The notes beneath the pieces were generated by a model, which saw only the letters and a list, made by a program, of their open reading frames with translations, made no database searches and was not told where the DNA came from. Positions 27,233 to 36,490 of a stretch of 64,000 nucleotides of DNA are shown one piece after another (positions within the stretch are counted from its first letter, which is position 1; every line of letters begins with the position of its first letter). Origin of the DNA: Vibrio neonatus (GTDB taxonomy: Bacteria > Pseudomonadota > Gammaproteobacteria > Enterobacterales > Vibrionaceae); the NCBI RefSeq assembly GCF_024346975.1, contig NZ_AP024886.1, positions 744,001 to 808,000 on the forward strand. The letters are read 5' to 3'. A program made the translations under genes and the position numbers.

Positions 27233-27705
27233 TGTTGTTCCTTAGCGTCTATTATCTGTTTCTTTTCTAGCATTTGTTTGCCTTTTTTGGTCTTCCTTAC
27301 CATTACGGTATGGCGAGAAATACACACCAAATCACCAGCTTCGTCGCGAATTTCGATCGACCAAATTTGAGTGGTGCCCCCTAGATGTATCGGTAAAGCA
27401 ACCCCAGTAACCACCCCACTGCGCGCCGCTTTTAAATGATTGGCATTAATTTCTAAGCCAACACAAAAGCTATCTGGCGCACAGCAAAAGTTTGCCGCCA
27501 CTGAGCCTAATGATTCTGCTAGCACCACTGAGGCCCCGCCATGCAACAAACCAAACGGTTGATGGGTATTGGCACACACAGGCATAGTCGCGGTTATCGA
27601 ATTATCGGAAATATCGGTATATACGATGCCTAAATGCTGCATAAGGGTATTGTTTGAGGTGGCATTGAGCGTTTCTAAATCAATATCGCGCTTCCATATT
27701 GTCAT
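27229..27705 (-). CDS. Hotdog-fold thioesterase, PaaI/MenI-like
   Basis: Acyl-CoA thioesterase of 158 residues. The motif PFGLLHGGASVVLAESLGS at about 50-68 is characteristic of the PaaI/YdiI (MenI) group; the Glu in LAES is the catalytic base and the preceding His-Gly-Gly shapes the oxyanion site. It resembles DHNA-CoA thioesterase MenI of menaquinone synthesis, but related enzymes act on other aromatic or acyl CoAs. The C-terminal 20 residues are Lys/Gln-rich. AGGAAG precedes the ATG at 27705. It overlaps the 73-residue gene by 4 bp. Confidence 0.85.
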   Translation of the reverse strand: MTIWKRDIDLETLNATSNNTLMQHLGIVYTDISDNSITATMPVCANTHQPFGLLHGGASVVLAESLGSVAANFCCAPDSFCVGLEINANHLKAARSGVVTGVALPIHLGGTTQIWSIEIRDEAGDLVCISRHTVMVRKTKKGKQMLEKKQIIDAKEQQ

Positions 27706-27845
27706 TGAGGAACTTCCTAATATTGTGGTGTGCTTTATTTGTATTATTTGCCGTTCATGCTATGCAATTTTTGCGCTATCTACCACACTTATAAACAGAT
27801 AAATACACTCATAATTACGCAAAGATCGAAAAGGATAACCCTTCA

Positions 27846-28634
27846 ATGCGATTTAAAAGCATCGTGCTTTCTATAGCCACAACTTTAATGATTTCTGCTT
27901 GTTCCAGTTCGCCTACAGGGCGCAATCAAGTGGTGTTATTTTCCGATACGCAAATGTCGAGCTTAGGTCAGCAATCATTTTCAGAAATGAAAAATGAACT
28001 GCCTATTAGTAAGGATACAAAAATTAATGCTTATGTGCAGTGCGTTACCAATGCCATTTTGGATTATGTGCCTATTCAAGGCAGTTTTAGTCAATGGGAA
28101 GTGGTGGTCTTTGATAGCCCGCAAGTTAACGCCTTTGCCCTGCCCGGCGGTAAGATTGGCGTCTATACCGGATTACTCGATGTTGCGGTAAATCAAGACC
28201 AACTGGCAACGGTCATTGGTCACGAAATAGCACATGTGCTTGCCGATCATAGTAACGAGCGCATGTCACACGCGCATATTGCGAATGCTGGGTTAGAAAT
28301 CAGTAATATCGCACTTGCAAGCCAAGACTACCGTAACGAAATCATGGCATTAATGGGCGTTGGCGTACAATACGGAGTACTGCTTCCCTATGGACGCACC
28401 CAAGAGAGCGAAGCCGATGTTGTCGGGTTAGAGTTAATGGCAAAGGCAGGTTTTGACCCGTATCAAAGCGTCGAGTTGTGGAAGAATATGGCAAAAGCCT
28501 CTGGCGGAAACCACACACCTGAGCTTTTATCGACACACCCATCCCACGACAATCGAATTAAAGAACTCACCGCTAAAGCGCAAGCATTGCCAGTCTTTTC
28601 CGGTACAAAACCCCACTGTGCTAAGCCCGTTTAA
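27846..28634 (+). CDS. M48-family metalloprotease lipoprotein (LoiP/YggG-like)
   Basis: Protein of 262 residues. A lipoprotein signal peptide ends at the lipobox ISAC, with the lipidated Cys at position 19. The zinc site HEIAH is at 126-130, and the third ligand lies in ESEAD near 187-191. This is the single-domain M48 form found in E. coli LoiP, which works at the outer membrane with BepA in quality control of envelope proteins. The gene stands alone, divergent from the thioesterase gene. Confidence 0.9.
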   Translation: MRFKSIVLSIATTLMISACSSSPTGRNQVVLFSDTQMSSLGQQSFSEMKNELPISKDTKINAYVQCVTNAILDYVPIQGSFSQWEVVVFDSPQVNAFALPGGKIGVYTGLLDVAVNQDQLATVIGHEIAHVLADHSNERMSHAHIANAGLEISNIALASQDYRNEIMALMGVGVQYGVLLPYGRTQESEADVVGLELMAKAGFDPYQSVELWKNMAKASGGNHTPELLSTHPSHDNRIKELTAKAQALPVFSGTKPHCAKPV

Positions 28635-28795
28635 TTGATGGGAAGGTGGCAAATTTAGTGGCTATTATTGCTGCCGATAATGTTAAAAAGAAATAAGGAA
28701 CTTATCTTAAATCAACATTCATCGGGTTCTACTTTCATTAAGGCGCCGAAATATGGATAATGTCGCCAAATACAAGAGATAAACAAGGTTAATAC

Positions 28796-29365
28796 ATGTC
28801 TATTGAATCAACATTGCGCCAACGTAGCGGCGACAAATGCGAGCTTTGCGGCGCAACTCACGATCTACAACCTTTTGCTGTTGCACCTCATACTCAAGCC
28901 ACCGTTGACCATGGTGCACTGCTGTGTGAAACCTGCCGCACTCAAGTTGAAGACGCAGACCAAATGGATGTGAACCACTGGCGCTGCCTAAATGACAGCA
29001 TGTGGAGCCAAGAGCCACCAGTACAAGTGCTAGCATGGCGTCAACTGACCCGCCTAGCTCGCAGCGAAGGTTGGGCACAAGACCTACTTGATATGATGTA
29101 CATGGAAGAAGAAACTAAGCTTTGGGCTGAAACTGGCATGGAAAACGACGGTAAAAAACACGTTGATTGCCACGGCGCACCACTGGCTAAAGGTGACACG
29201 GTCACTATCATCAAAGACCTACCTGTTAAGGGGTCTTCAATGGTCGTTAAGATAGGCACAATGGTAAGAAACATCAGCCTTGCGCAAGATGACCCTGAAT
29301 TGTTCTCAGGTAAAGTTGAAGGTCAATCTATGTGGTTACGTTGCGAGTTTTGTCGTAAAAAATAG
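28796..29365 (+). CDS. yjdM: PhnA-domain protein YjdM
   Basis: Protein of 189 residues. The N terminus has a zinc-ribbon pair, CELC (15-18) and CETC (44-47). The C-terminal PhnA domain (about 120-189) contains KGDTVTIIKDLPVKG and an SH3-like fold, followed by WLRCEFCRKK. Despite the historical name PhnA, the family is not a phosphonoacetate hydrolase and its role is unknown. The gene is followed by an intrinsic terminator. Preferred codons suggest strong expression. Confidence 0.9.
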   Translation: MSIESTLRQRSGDKCELCGATHDLQPFAVAPHTQATVDHGALLCETCRTQVEDADQMDVNHWRCLNDSMWSQEPPVQVLAWRQLTRLARSEGWAQDLLDMMYMEEETKLWAETGMENDGKKHVDCHGAPLAKGDTVTIIKDLPVKGSSMVVKIGTMVRNISLAQDDPELFSGKVEGQSMWLRCEFCRKK

Positions 29366-29386
29366 ACTAATAATCGCTATTTTATT

Positions 29387-29406
29387 AAGGCTCTTTAATG
29401 AGCCTT
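29387..29406 (+). terminator. Intrinsic terminator after yjdM
   Basis: The stem AAGGCTC/GAGCCTT, with a loop TTTAAT, is followed by TTTT. It lies about 22 bp after the yjdM stop. Confidence 0.85.
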
Positions 29407-29618
29407 TTTTATACCTGTTATTTATGTATCGGCAATATATAAACCTTGGTTTTCTTTTATTATCGATAGACTCCCCAACACTGTAGACTTATTAACCATT
29501 TGATTTTATTGGCTTATTATTAAGCAACTCAGTCATCTACACGCAATATTTCTGACTTATTGCCGTCACAAAAGTGGATTAATCTCATCCTAAATTTATT
29601 CACTAAGACACATAAAAA

Positions 29619-30638
29619 ATGAAAACAACAATTTTAAAGTTAGCCGTTCTAGCAGCAATGACAGGTGCAACTTCAGCACACGCCGCTCTTGATCTTTTCC
29701 AACCTGAAAACAATAAAACAGACGATTTAGTTTGGGTTGGTCACATGAGCCCTGATACTGATTCTGTTGTGGGTGCAATCATGGCATCTCACCTTTACGG
29801 CGGTACGCCAACAGCAGCTGAAGCCATTAATCCAGAAACAACTTTTGTTCTTAACTACTGTAATGTTGAGAGCCCAAAAGTGACTTCAGACTACTCTAAG
29901 TTCCAAGTAGGTCTTGTTGACTTCAACCAAAGAACTCAACTAGCACCAACGATCAAGCCGGAATCAGTAGTGGCTATTATTGACCACCACGCTATCGGCG
30001 GCGCGCCAATCAATGCTCCACAAGTTATTTCTATGGACGTTCGCGAGTGGGGTTCTACTGCTACTATCTTGGCAGCAAACGCAGAATCACTAAACGTTAC
30101 TCTGCCTAAGTCTATTGCTTGTGTTGGTCTTGGTGCTATTTTGTCTGATACTGTTGTATTCGATTCTTCTACAACAACTGACTACGACCACCACTACGCT
30201 GAGAAACTGGCTAAACTGGCTGGCGTTACAGACATCAATGATTTCGGCCAACAAATGTTGATCGCAAAATCAGATCTGAGCCACCTGTCAGCTGACGCTA
30301 TCCTAACTATGGATTACAAAAACTTTGAATTTGGCGGTAAGAAAGTGGGTATCGGTGTAGCTGAAACGCTAACTGCTGATCAACTTATCGAGCGTAAAGC
30401 TGAATTCCATAAAGCAATGAAAGCGTACAAAGAAGCGGAAGGTCTTGATTACTTGTTCTTCTCTATCACAGACACTAAGCACAAACGTGCTAACCTTCTT
30501 TGGGTAGACGGCGCTGAGAAACAAGTTCTGAAAACAGCGTTTAACACAGACGTTACTAGTGATATCCTAACGCTAGACGGCGTAACATCACGTAAACGCC
30601 AAATCAGCCCTTCAATCCAAAACGCGATTGAAAAATAA
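29619..30638 (+). CDS. Manganese-dependent (family II) inorganic pyrophosphatase with signal peptide
   Basis: Protein of 339 residues. After an apparent Sec signal peptide (KTTILKLAVLAAMTGATSAHA, cleavage near 22) the rest is a family II pyrophosphatase: GHMSPDTDS (41-49), VDFNQ near 100, DHHAIGG with DHH at 122-124, and SRKRQ at 324-328 in the C-terminal substrate-binding domain. All metal-binding motifs are intact, so it should hydrolyse PPi. Most family II enzymes are cytoplasmic; here the N terminus predicts a periplasmic enzyme. Codon use looks highly optimised. The gene stands alone, followed by a repeat element. Confidence 0.9.
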   Translation: MKTTILKLAVLAAMTGATSAHAALDLFQPENNKTDDLVWVGHMSPDTDSVVGAIMASHLYGGTPTAAEAINPETTFVLNYCNVESPKVTSDYSKFQVGLVDFNQRTQLAPTIKPESVVAIIDHHAIGGAPINAPQVISMDVREWGSTATILAANAESLNVTLPKSIACVGLGAILSDTVVFDSSTTTDYDHHYAEKLAKLAGVTDINDFGQQMLIAKSDLSHLSADAILTMDYKNFEFGGKKVGIGVAETLTADQLIERKAEFHKAMKAYKEAEGLDYLFFSITDTKHKRANLLWVDGAEKQVLKTAFNTDVTSDILTLDGVTSRKRQISPSIQNAIEK

Positions 30639-30658
30639 CCCCTAAGCGGGATAAAAGC

Positions 30659-30941
30659 GGGGTCAGGTCTTGAAATTTGCACTGAGTAAATTTAAACCTG
30701 ACCCATTTTTGTTTTTAGCTTATTTCTTCCTAAAACTGCATTTTCTTATATATCTGATTGATAAAGAATAGCTAGATATCAACATCTTAAACATAACCTG
30801 CAAATTTCAAGACCTGACCCCATTCGCATTTGTTTTTAGCCTATTCCTTCCTAAAACTGCATTTTCTTATCTATCTTATTGATAAAGAATAGCTAGCTAT
30901 CAATATCTGAATATAACCTGCAAATTTCAAGACCTGACCCC
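30659..30941. repeat. REP/MITE-like composite element with 23-bp inverted ends and ~120-bp tandem repeat
   Basis: The left end GGGGTCAGGTCTTGAAATTTGCA (30659-30681, 23 bases) is the exact reverse complement of the right end (30919-30941). A third copy of the right-end motif is at 30799-30821. The body consists of two roughly 120-bp units (about 30706-30821 and 30827-30941), each containing CTTCCTAAAACTGCATTTTC and AAAGAATAGCTAG and ending in the motif. At the left end the motif forms an imperfect hairpin with 30687-30704. No transposase is present, so it is non-autonomous. From memory, GGGGTCAGGTCTTG sequences accompany REP-associated tyrosine transposases (IS200-like). Confidence 0.85.
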
Positions 30942-30946
30942 GTGCG

Positions 30947-32062
30947 TTATCTGACCCCTTTGCCTTTGCGGATGCCGTTTTTGAAGACTACGCAGAAGTT
31001 GCCACGGCGGGTGCGACATTTGGAGCAGCGTTCGCATTCAACTGGGTTATTGACCCCTTCTTTCCAGCGTTTTACTAGGTGGGGTTCAGCGAGTAAAGGT
31101 CTAGATAGTGCAAAATATTGGATATTGGTTTTTTTAGCTATGGTCTCAATGGCGTTGATGTCACTTAATCCGCCTACGGTAATGATAGGAACATTGACCT
31201 CTTGGCTGATTACATCGCCATATTCGTGAAAATATCCTTCGCTTTGTAAGGTATATCCATCGAACGATTGACCGACCATGTCACTGGCTTTGCCGTGAAT
31301 ATTGCCTGATACCACGATCGCATCGACACCAATTTCTTCTAGTTTTTTACAGATTGTTCGTGTTTCAGCGAAACTTTGTCCACCATCAAAAAATTCAGTA
31401 GCGGTTAATTTAACTAGGATAGGAAAATCCTTGCCCACTAATAGTCGAGTTTGCTGATAGATTTCCACTAAGAAGCGCATACGGTTTTCTAAGCTGCCAC
31501 CGTATTGATCGTCTCGCTGGTTGTAATAAGGACTTAAGAATTGATTAATGAGATAAGTGTGCGCTGCATGGATTTCTACGCCATCGAAACCTGATTGTTT
31601 AGCGCGTAAGCTGGCTTTGGCGAAAGCCTGAACAATAAACTCTATCTCTTCAGTAGTCATTGCTTTGCCTTGCGTTTGAGTACCACGCTCAGGAATGTCA
31701 CTTGGCGCAAAGATCGTTCTCTCGCCTAAATTGTAAGTGGTTTTTGTACCGCCATAAGCAATTTGCTTTACGATTTTAGAACCATATTGATGGACTAAAT
31801 CGGTGAGCTTTTTGTATCCCTCAATAAAAGAGTCGTTATAGATCCCCATCATGCCAGCGTTAGGTTTTTCATCTGCCACAATGTTGGCGTAACCTGTCAC
31901 AATAAGCCCAACCTCTCCCTTGGCTAACTCTTCATAAACGTCATACAACTTATCGGTCATATAACCTTCTTCTGTGGCCATGTTTTCCCACGTTGCACTG
32001 CGGACAAAGCGGTTTTTCAGGGTCATGCTACCAATTTTCGATGGTGAAAATAAAATACTCAA
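30947..32062 (-). CDS. NADH:flavin oxidoreductase / Old Yellow Enzyme family protein
   Basis: FMN-binding TIM-barrel protein of 371 residues. Family marks are LKNRFVRSATWENMA near the N terminus, GFDGVEIHAAHTYLINQFLSP at about 157-177, NQRDDQYGGSLENRMRF, and the phosphate-binding VGGLSDI region near 300. The C-terminal cysteine group CERCSKCRTRRGNFC may bind a metal or cluster, though it is not the full multidomain 2,4-dienoyl-CoA reductase arrangement. The physiological substrate is unknown. The stop lies only 5 bp from the repeat element, and the last codons (KGVR) read through a GGGGTCAG, so the 3' end may have been altered by an insertion. Confidence 0.88.
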   Translation of the reverse strand: MSILFSPSKIGSMTLKNRFVRSATWENMATEEGYMTDKLYDVYEELAKGEVGLIVTGYANIVADEKPNAGMMGIYNDSFIEGYKKLTDLVHQYGSKIVKQIAYGGTKTTYNLGERTIFAPSDIPERGTQTQGKAMTTEEIEFIVQAFAKASLRAKQSGFDGVEIHAAHTYLINQFLSPYYNQRDDQYGGSLENRMRFLVEIYQQTRLLVGKDFPILVKLTATEFFDGGQSFAETRTICKKLEEIGVDAIVVSGNIHGKASDMVGQSFDGYTLQSEGYFHEYGDVISQEVNVPIITVGGLSDINAIETIAKKTNIQYFALSRPLLAEPHLVKRWKEGVNNPVECERCSKCRTRRGNFCVVFKNGIRKGKGVR

Positions 32063-32272
32063 GGGGCAATCCTCTATATAGAAGTTGCTAAATAATCAAA
32101 TAGATACAAACTCTGATAAACAAACGTTCAACAACAGCTGCAAGGCAACCTGCAAAAGAAAAATTGCTTATCGAAATAAATAACCAAAGATTTAAATTTA
32201 ACGATTAAGAACACAAAACGCACAAAATCAAAATAATCTTGTGCGTTGATAATAGATTTAACAGGCTATTGC

Positions 32273-32521
32273 TTAGATATAGAAAGCTTCAACAGTGCCT
32301 TTAAGCGTAATCAAAATAGGTTGACCACGGCGATCCAGCGCCTTTGGTGAAGGGATTTTAACCCAACCTTCACTGATACAGTATTCTTCTACATCGGTAC
32401 GCTCTTTACCGTTTAGTCGAATACCAATTCTATGATGAAAGCACTCTTCCACATAATGTGGGCTGCGAGGGTTACCAGAAAGGTGATCCGGAAGAGTTGG
32501 CTTTTCGTTAGTGTCGCTCAT
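32273..32521 (-). CDS. DUF3297 family protein
   Basis: Small protein of 82 residues matching DUF3297 (DHLSGNPRSPHYVEECFHHRIGIRLNGK at the N-terminal half, then WVKIPSPKALDRRGQP). Function unknown; the family is widespread in gamma-proteobacteria. I choose the second ATG (32521), which sits 8 bases after AGG, over the first at 32527, which is too close to it. Confidence 0.88.
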   Translation of the reverse strand: MSDTNEKPTLPDHLSGNPRSPHYVEECFHHRIGIRLNGKERTDVEEYCISEGWVKIPSPKALDRRGQPILITLKGTVEAFYI

Positions 32522-32781
32522 GTTCATGACCTGAATTATAGATAGAGAGCGCCATTGTAGACAATGCGGGCTCTGCGCTCAAGAAAACTCATCATTCATC
32601 GACTCACTCTGCCACCAAACTACACGCCACTAAGCCACGCACCACTATTTTAAAATACTTACCATTAGCTGACAGTAACAGCACATAAAACTAAACCAAT
32701 GCCGACACTCCCCTAACCATGTCAATTGAAGCTCGCTTTATTATTAACGTATTCCGTACCAATACTCTCAAGGAAGGCGCA

Positions 32782-33411
32782 ATGACTAAGGCTCCACTAT
32801 TAATAGCTTCTTTATTACTGCTTGTTCAAGGCTGTAGCTCTACACAGAGCGTGCCTTCTGCAAATGATTCAATAGTGAACGATCATCAATCTAAAGATGA
32901 AGCATCAAACACTGCCCAAACACAGCCTATACAAAAAAATACTATCCAAAATCCAGAATTTTCGGAAGAGAAGCAAGCGTGGTTTGACAGTGAAAAATGG
33001 AACTATCATGGCGATGGCATGGTCAAAAATGTCGGTTGGAACGATTTAGCGCACAAAGGTGACCTAAATTTTGTTGCCAGCTACAGCGCGAATCCTAATG
33101 ATTGTCACGCTCAGCTATATATTACCGGCCCTTTTTACAGCAACCGAATTAGTGGCATCTTTAATATCAACGGACAAGATGTACACTTTAAATATGTGCA
33201 TAAGGTAAATGACAGCACTCGCATGTATCGCGCCAAGAACCCTAAAGGCCAAGAGTTTTTGATTGATCAGTTTCAACAAGGCACTCCCGTGATCATAAAA
33301 TCTGATATTGGCACCACAGCCACATTCCCAAGCCAAGGATTTAAACAAGCTAAGATTGCCTTAGATAAAGAATGTCTTGTAAAACTGCAAAGAGAGCGTA
33401 ATGCATTATAA
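32782..33411 (+). CDS. Putative lipoprotein of unknown function
   Basis: Protein of 209 residues. The ATG at 32782 follows AAGGAAGG and starts a lipoprotein signal peptide, with VQGC placing the lipidated Cys at 18. A Ser/Gln/Asn-rich linker (about 19-60) precedes a beta-rich domain with two Cys (one in PNDCHAQLY, one near the C terminus in KECLVKL) that may form a disulphide. I do not recognise the domain. It is probably an envelope-anchored periplasmic protein. An imperfect hairpin without a T-run (33421-33439) follows. Confidence 0.8.
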   Translation: MTKAPLLIASLLLLVQGCSSTQSVPSANDSIVNDHQSKDEASNTAQTQPIQKNTIQNPEFSEEKQAWFDSEKWNYHGDGMVKNVGWNDLAHKGDLNFVASYSANPNDCHAQLYITGPFYSNRISGIFNINGQDVHFKYVHKVNDSTRMYRAKNPKGQEFLIDQFQQGTPVIIKSDIGTTATFPSQGFKQAKIALDKECLVKLQRERNAL

Positions 33412-33946
33412 TATGATTAATGGGGCTTAAATTGCCCCAAATCGCATAATAATGCGTCAAAGTTCACATTTAATAATCAAAATCAGTTAAATACAGATTT
33501 GAATATTAAAATTTCTGGGATGCCTCACAGTGTTGAAATTAAGTACAAACGTGACATTAATACACAACTAAATAAGCACTGTTTTTATTTCAATTAAGCC
33601 AAAACAATTGAACTTTACCTATAACAAAAAGTCTTAACACCAACGATATTTGACGAATTTCTATGCAATAACCACCTTTAAATCCCATATGATAAGTAAG
33701 GGTAAGTTATTCGTTTATAAGAAAAATCGTCGAACAATTCCGGAAAGTTTATTCTTTAATCAAGAGTTTATATTTTAATCACCCGCCACACTGCAATTCA
33801 TTTGTATGCATTCTATTGCTCAATAGATATTCAAAATTAGATTCTATTAATGCACCTTATATCTACTCAGCAAAATATATAGTCTTAGTTCCGTACTCAA
33901 TCATATTTTTTGTACTTTGTACGATACACTCAAGGATGTAACAAAA
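33412..33946. other. AT-rich intergenic region upstream of the porin gene
   Basis: This 535-bp stretch holds a small hairpin TGGGGC/GCCCCA at 33421-33439 and otherwise no recognisable gene or repeat. Porin genes often have long regulatory leaders, and this may be one, but I cannot identify specific operators. Confidence 0.45.
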
Positions 33947-34894
33947 ATGAATAAACTGACCCTAACAGCCCTCGCAATTACTTCCGCATTCGCAGTTAAC
34001 GCAAATGCAGCTGATGTTTACAAAGGAGACAACGTATCTCTTGCACTAGGTGGTCGTGTTGAAGCACGTACTCAACTATCTGACCAAGGTAAAGACAAAT
34101 CTGTTGAAAAACAAAAAGACGCGTCACGTGCTCGTTTAAACTTTGAAGCAAAAACTAACATCACTGATGATATTGTTGCTCGTGGCTTTGTTGAAAAAGA
34201 ATTCACTCAAAACGATGCAGATGAAACTCGTTATTTATATGTTGCAGTCGGTAATGACAACAATGAGTTGCAATTTGGTAAAACAGATGGTGCTCTAGTT
34301 CAACTTACTAACTATACTGATATCCTAAACACGTTTGGCGCTGAAGCATCAAATAAATCAGTAACTGCTGACCGTGCCGACAACCAACTACTTTACATTG
34401 GTAATTACGGTGGTTTAACTGTTAACGCTGCATTTAATGGTGGCGGTGAAACAGTTGCGACTGATACTACAATCGATAAAGGTTACGGCATTTCTGCTAG
34501 CTACGACTTCGGCGTGCTAAAAGCAGGTGCTGGTTACGCTAAAGAAACTCACACTGGCGTATCAAGCAAAGACAGCGACAACCTACTATTGAGCTTAGGT
34601 TCTGATATCACAGATCAGCTTTATGTTGGTGCATTGTACGTTAACGGTTCTAAATTCGGTGATGACTTCAACGGATTTGAACTTGCAACTTCTTATGACT
34701 TTACAGAACAGTTGACACTATCTGGTACTTACACAAGTGCTAAATTCGATTCTGAAAGTGATGATCGTAACACGGCGTCTCTAGACCTTGGCTACAACTT
34801 CACTGATTACTTCCTAACCTACGTTGGTGTAAGCAAGCAATTTACTCAAAACGAAGAACTTAAAAGCTTGCTAGGTGCTAAAGTTACTTTCTAA
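33947..34894 (+). CDS. Outer-membrane porin (general porin family)
   Basis: Protein of 315 residues. The ATG at 33947 follows AAGGA and starts a signal peptide (NKLTLTALAITSAFAVNANA). The mature sequence is made of alternating beta-strands typical of a 16-stranded trimeric porin and ends in Phe (AKVTF), the signal for barrel assembly. The highly acidic loops and the GGRVEARTQL start resemble Vibrio OmpU-like porins, though this one is slightly short. Codons are strongly optimised, fitting an abundant protein. A terminator follows. Confidence 0.88.
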   Translation: MNKLTLTALAITSAFAVNANAADVYKGDNVSLALGGRVEARTQLSDQGKDKSVEKQKDASRARLNFEAKTNITDDIVARGFVEKEFTQNDADETRYLYVAVGNDNNELQFGKTDGALVQLTNYTDILNTFGAEASNKSVTADRADNQLLYIGNYGGLTVNAAFNGGGETVATDTTIDKGYGISASYDFGVLKAGAGYAKETHTGVSSKDSDNLLLSLGSDITDQLYVGALYVNGSKFGDDFNGFELATSYDFTEQLTLSGTYTSAKFDSESDDRNTASLDLGYNFTDYFLTYVGVSKQFTQNEELKSLLGAKVTF

Positions 34895-34929
34895 TTAAAC
34901 ACTACCATTTGTTTAATTAGACAAAATTT

Positions 34930-34950
34930 AGGGTTCTCATTGAGAACCCT
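34930..34950 (+). terminator. Terminator hairpin after the porin gene
   Basis: AGGGTTCTC and GAGAACCCT form a 9-bp stem with a 3-base loop, followed by TCTTT. It lies 35 bp after the stop and before a convergent gene. Confidence 0.75.
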
Positions 34951-34996
34951 TCTTTACGTCTGCTCATACGGCCTTGTTGCAGAAAACAAGCATTTC

Positions 34997-36490
34997 TTAA
35001 TATCGATAATTTAAGCTAGAAATAAATTGCTTCTTATCGCTGCTTTTCTGACCATACTCTACCGACAATGACCATTCGCGGTTGAAGTTATAATTCATTC
35101 CAGCCAGCGCCATCCATTTGTCTAAGTTCTCTTGTTCCAGCTTATAATCAATGGTTTGTAGAGTACTTCCCGCCCCTGGTACATCCACACTTCCGGTAAT
35201 AGTCAACCGACTATCAAGATAAGTGGCACCGACAAATACCGCGATAGATTGGCTTCCTTGTAAAGGAAACTGTTTACCCAAACGAGGCGAGATGTTCCAT
35301 ACATCCCCTTTGGTTACGCTACCTTGCATATCGGCGTACGAATAACTGATCGGTAATACAAAAAAGTAATCGTTCCAGCCGGCAGCCAAAACAGTACCGA
35401 CGGTATAATTTACGCCATTAATATCAATTTCTGGAGTCGCTACCGTTAATGATTTATCTTCAAAGGCACAAACAGGTTCTATCGGTAACCGTCCACAGTT
35501 AGCGCCCGCCATATCAATGATTCCATTCCCATCTAGAGTGAAATTCACCAATGCATGACCATTAATCGCGCCCACTGACGCAAACACGTTCATAAATGGA
35601 AATAACCAAGCATCAAGTTTTAGCTGAGGAGTATAAGTAACCGCTGAGTTATCACTAAACGACACAAATGGGGTTGGCGTTTTATCTCCACCATTAAAAC
35701 CGATTTCCAAATCTCGAAGCGTCATTGCCTGCTCTGTTTGCACATAGATAATGCTTACCCCAAAAGGCAGAGGCAAATCAAAGCCTTGTTCAACGACATT
35801 TTGTGCAAAAAACGGCAATGCGCGATCCCACACTTTAGGATCGTCAGACGGGGAAGAATCACTTACTGGATCGTTATTGATAGTGTGATTGATATTCGCA
35901 ACCCGATTACTGCCTAATCCAGTGTTGGTCAAATCATAATTGGTAGAGATTGAAACCAGTCGAGCAGACCCCTGCGCTACTGCGCCAGAATTAGAAGCTA
36001 CATACAAAGACACATCATAGTTCGAGTGCCACACATCCGTATAAGCACTTGAACCTGCTTCATTTACGTTCCACTGCGCACCAACCGAAGTGCGCCAATT
36101 ACGTTCCTTATAACGTTGCAGTGCATCTTCATCATCAAAAATAGCCAACACATCATAGGTGCCTAAGCCTAAACCCGCGCCTAAATCATAACGCTTCACG
36201 TCAAGATAAGTGATTGAACCATCTAACTTGTTCTCAATCATGCCTCGGCCATAACCGCCGCCTAATACGACGACGTTAACACCCGACATACTGGCCGTCG
36301 CATAACCCACAGAGTTCGATAATTCTTTTTCTACCTCTGGATAGAGAGAGGCCATTTTTTCAATTAATGCCGAAGATTCTGCTTTAATCGCTTTGCGAGT
36401 CGGCTCAACGTCTTCAATTGGGATATGAGATGCGCAACCTGCCGATAATAGAGATAATGCGCCAATACTTGCGGAAAAGATTTTGTACAT
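34997..36490 (-). CDS. Lipoprotein with SYLF-like domain and outer-membrane beta-barrel
   Basis: Protein of 497 residues. The signal peptide has a lipobox (LLSAGC, Cys near 19). Residues about 40-140 resemble the SYLF/YSC84 lipid-binding domain: NSVGYATASMSGVNVVVLG, GYGRGMI, then the Gly-rich YDLGAGLGLGTYDVLAIF. From about 200 to the end, amphipathic strands, aromatic pairs and the terminal YRY suggest an outer-membrane barrel, including a DAWLFPFMNVFASVGAING region common in OmpW/OM-channel-like proteins. The combination is unusual and I do not know its function. The start at 36490 has AGG at suitable spacing; an ATG three codons earlier does not. Confidence 0.65.
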   Translation of the reverse strand: MYKIFSASIGALSLLSAGCASHIPIEDVEPTRKAIKAESSALIEKMASLYPEVEKELSNSVGYATASMSGVNVVVLGGGYGRGMIENKLDGSITYLDVKRYDLGAGLGLGTYDVLAIFDDEDALQRYKERNWRTSVGAQWNVNEAGSSAYTDVWHSNYDVSLYVASNSGAVAQGSARLVSISTNYDLTNTGLGSNRVANINHTINNDPVSDSSPSDDPKVWDRALPFFAQNVVEQGFDLPLPFGVSIIYVQTEQAMTLRDLEIGFNGGDKTPTPFVSFSDNSAVTYTPQLKLDAWLFPFMNVFASVGAINGHALVNFTLDGNGIIDMAGANCGRLPIEPVCAFEDKSLTVATPEIDINGVNYTVGTVLAAGWNDYFFVLPISYSYADMQGSVTKGDVWNISPRLGKQFPLQGSQSIAVFVGATYLDSRLTITGSVDVPGAGSTLQTIDYKLEQENLDKWMALAGMNYNFNREWSLSVEYGQKSSDKKQFISSLNYRY

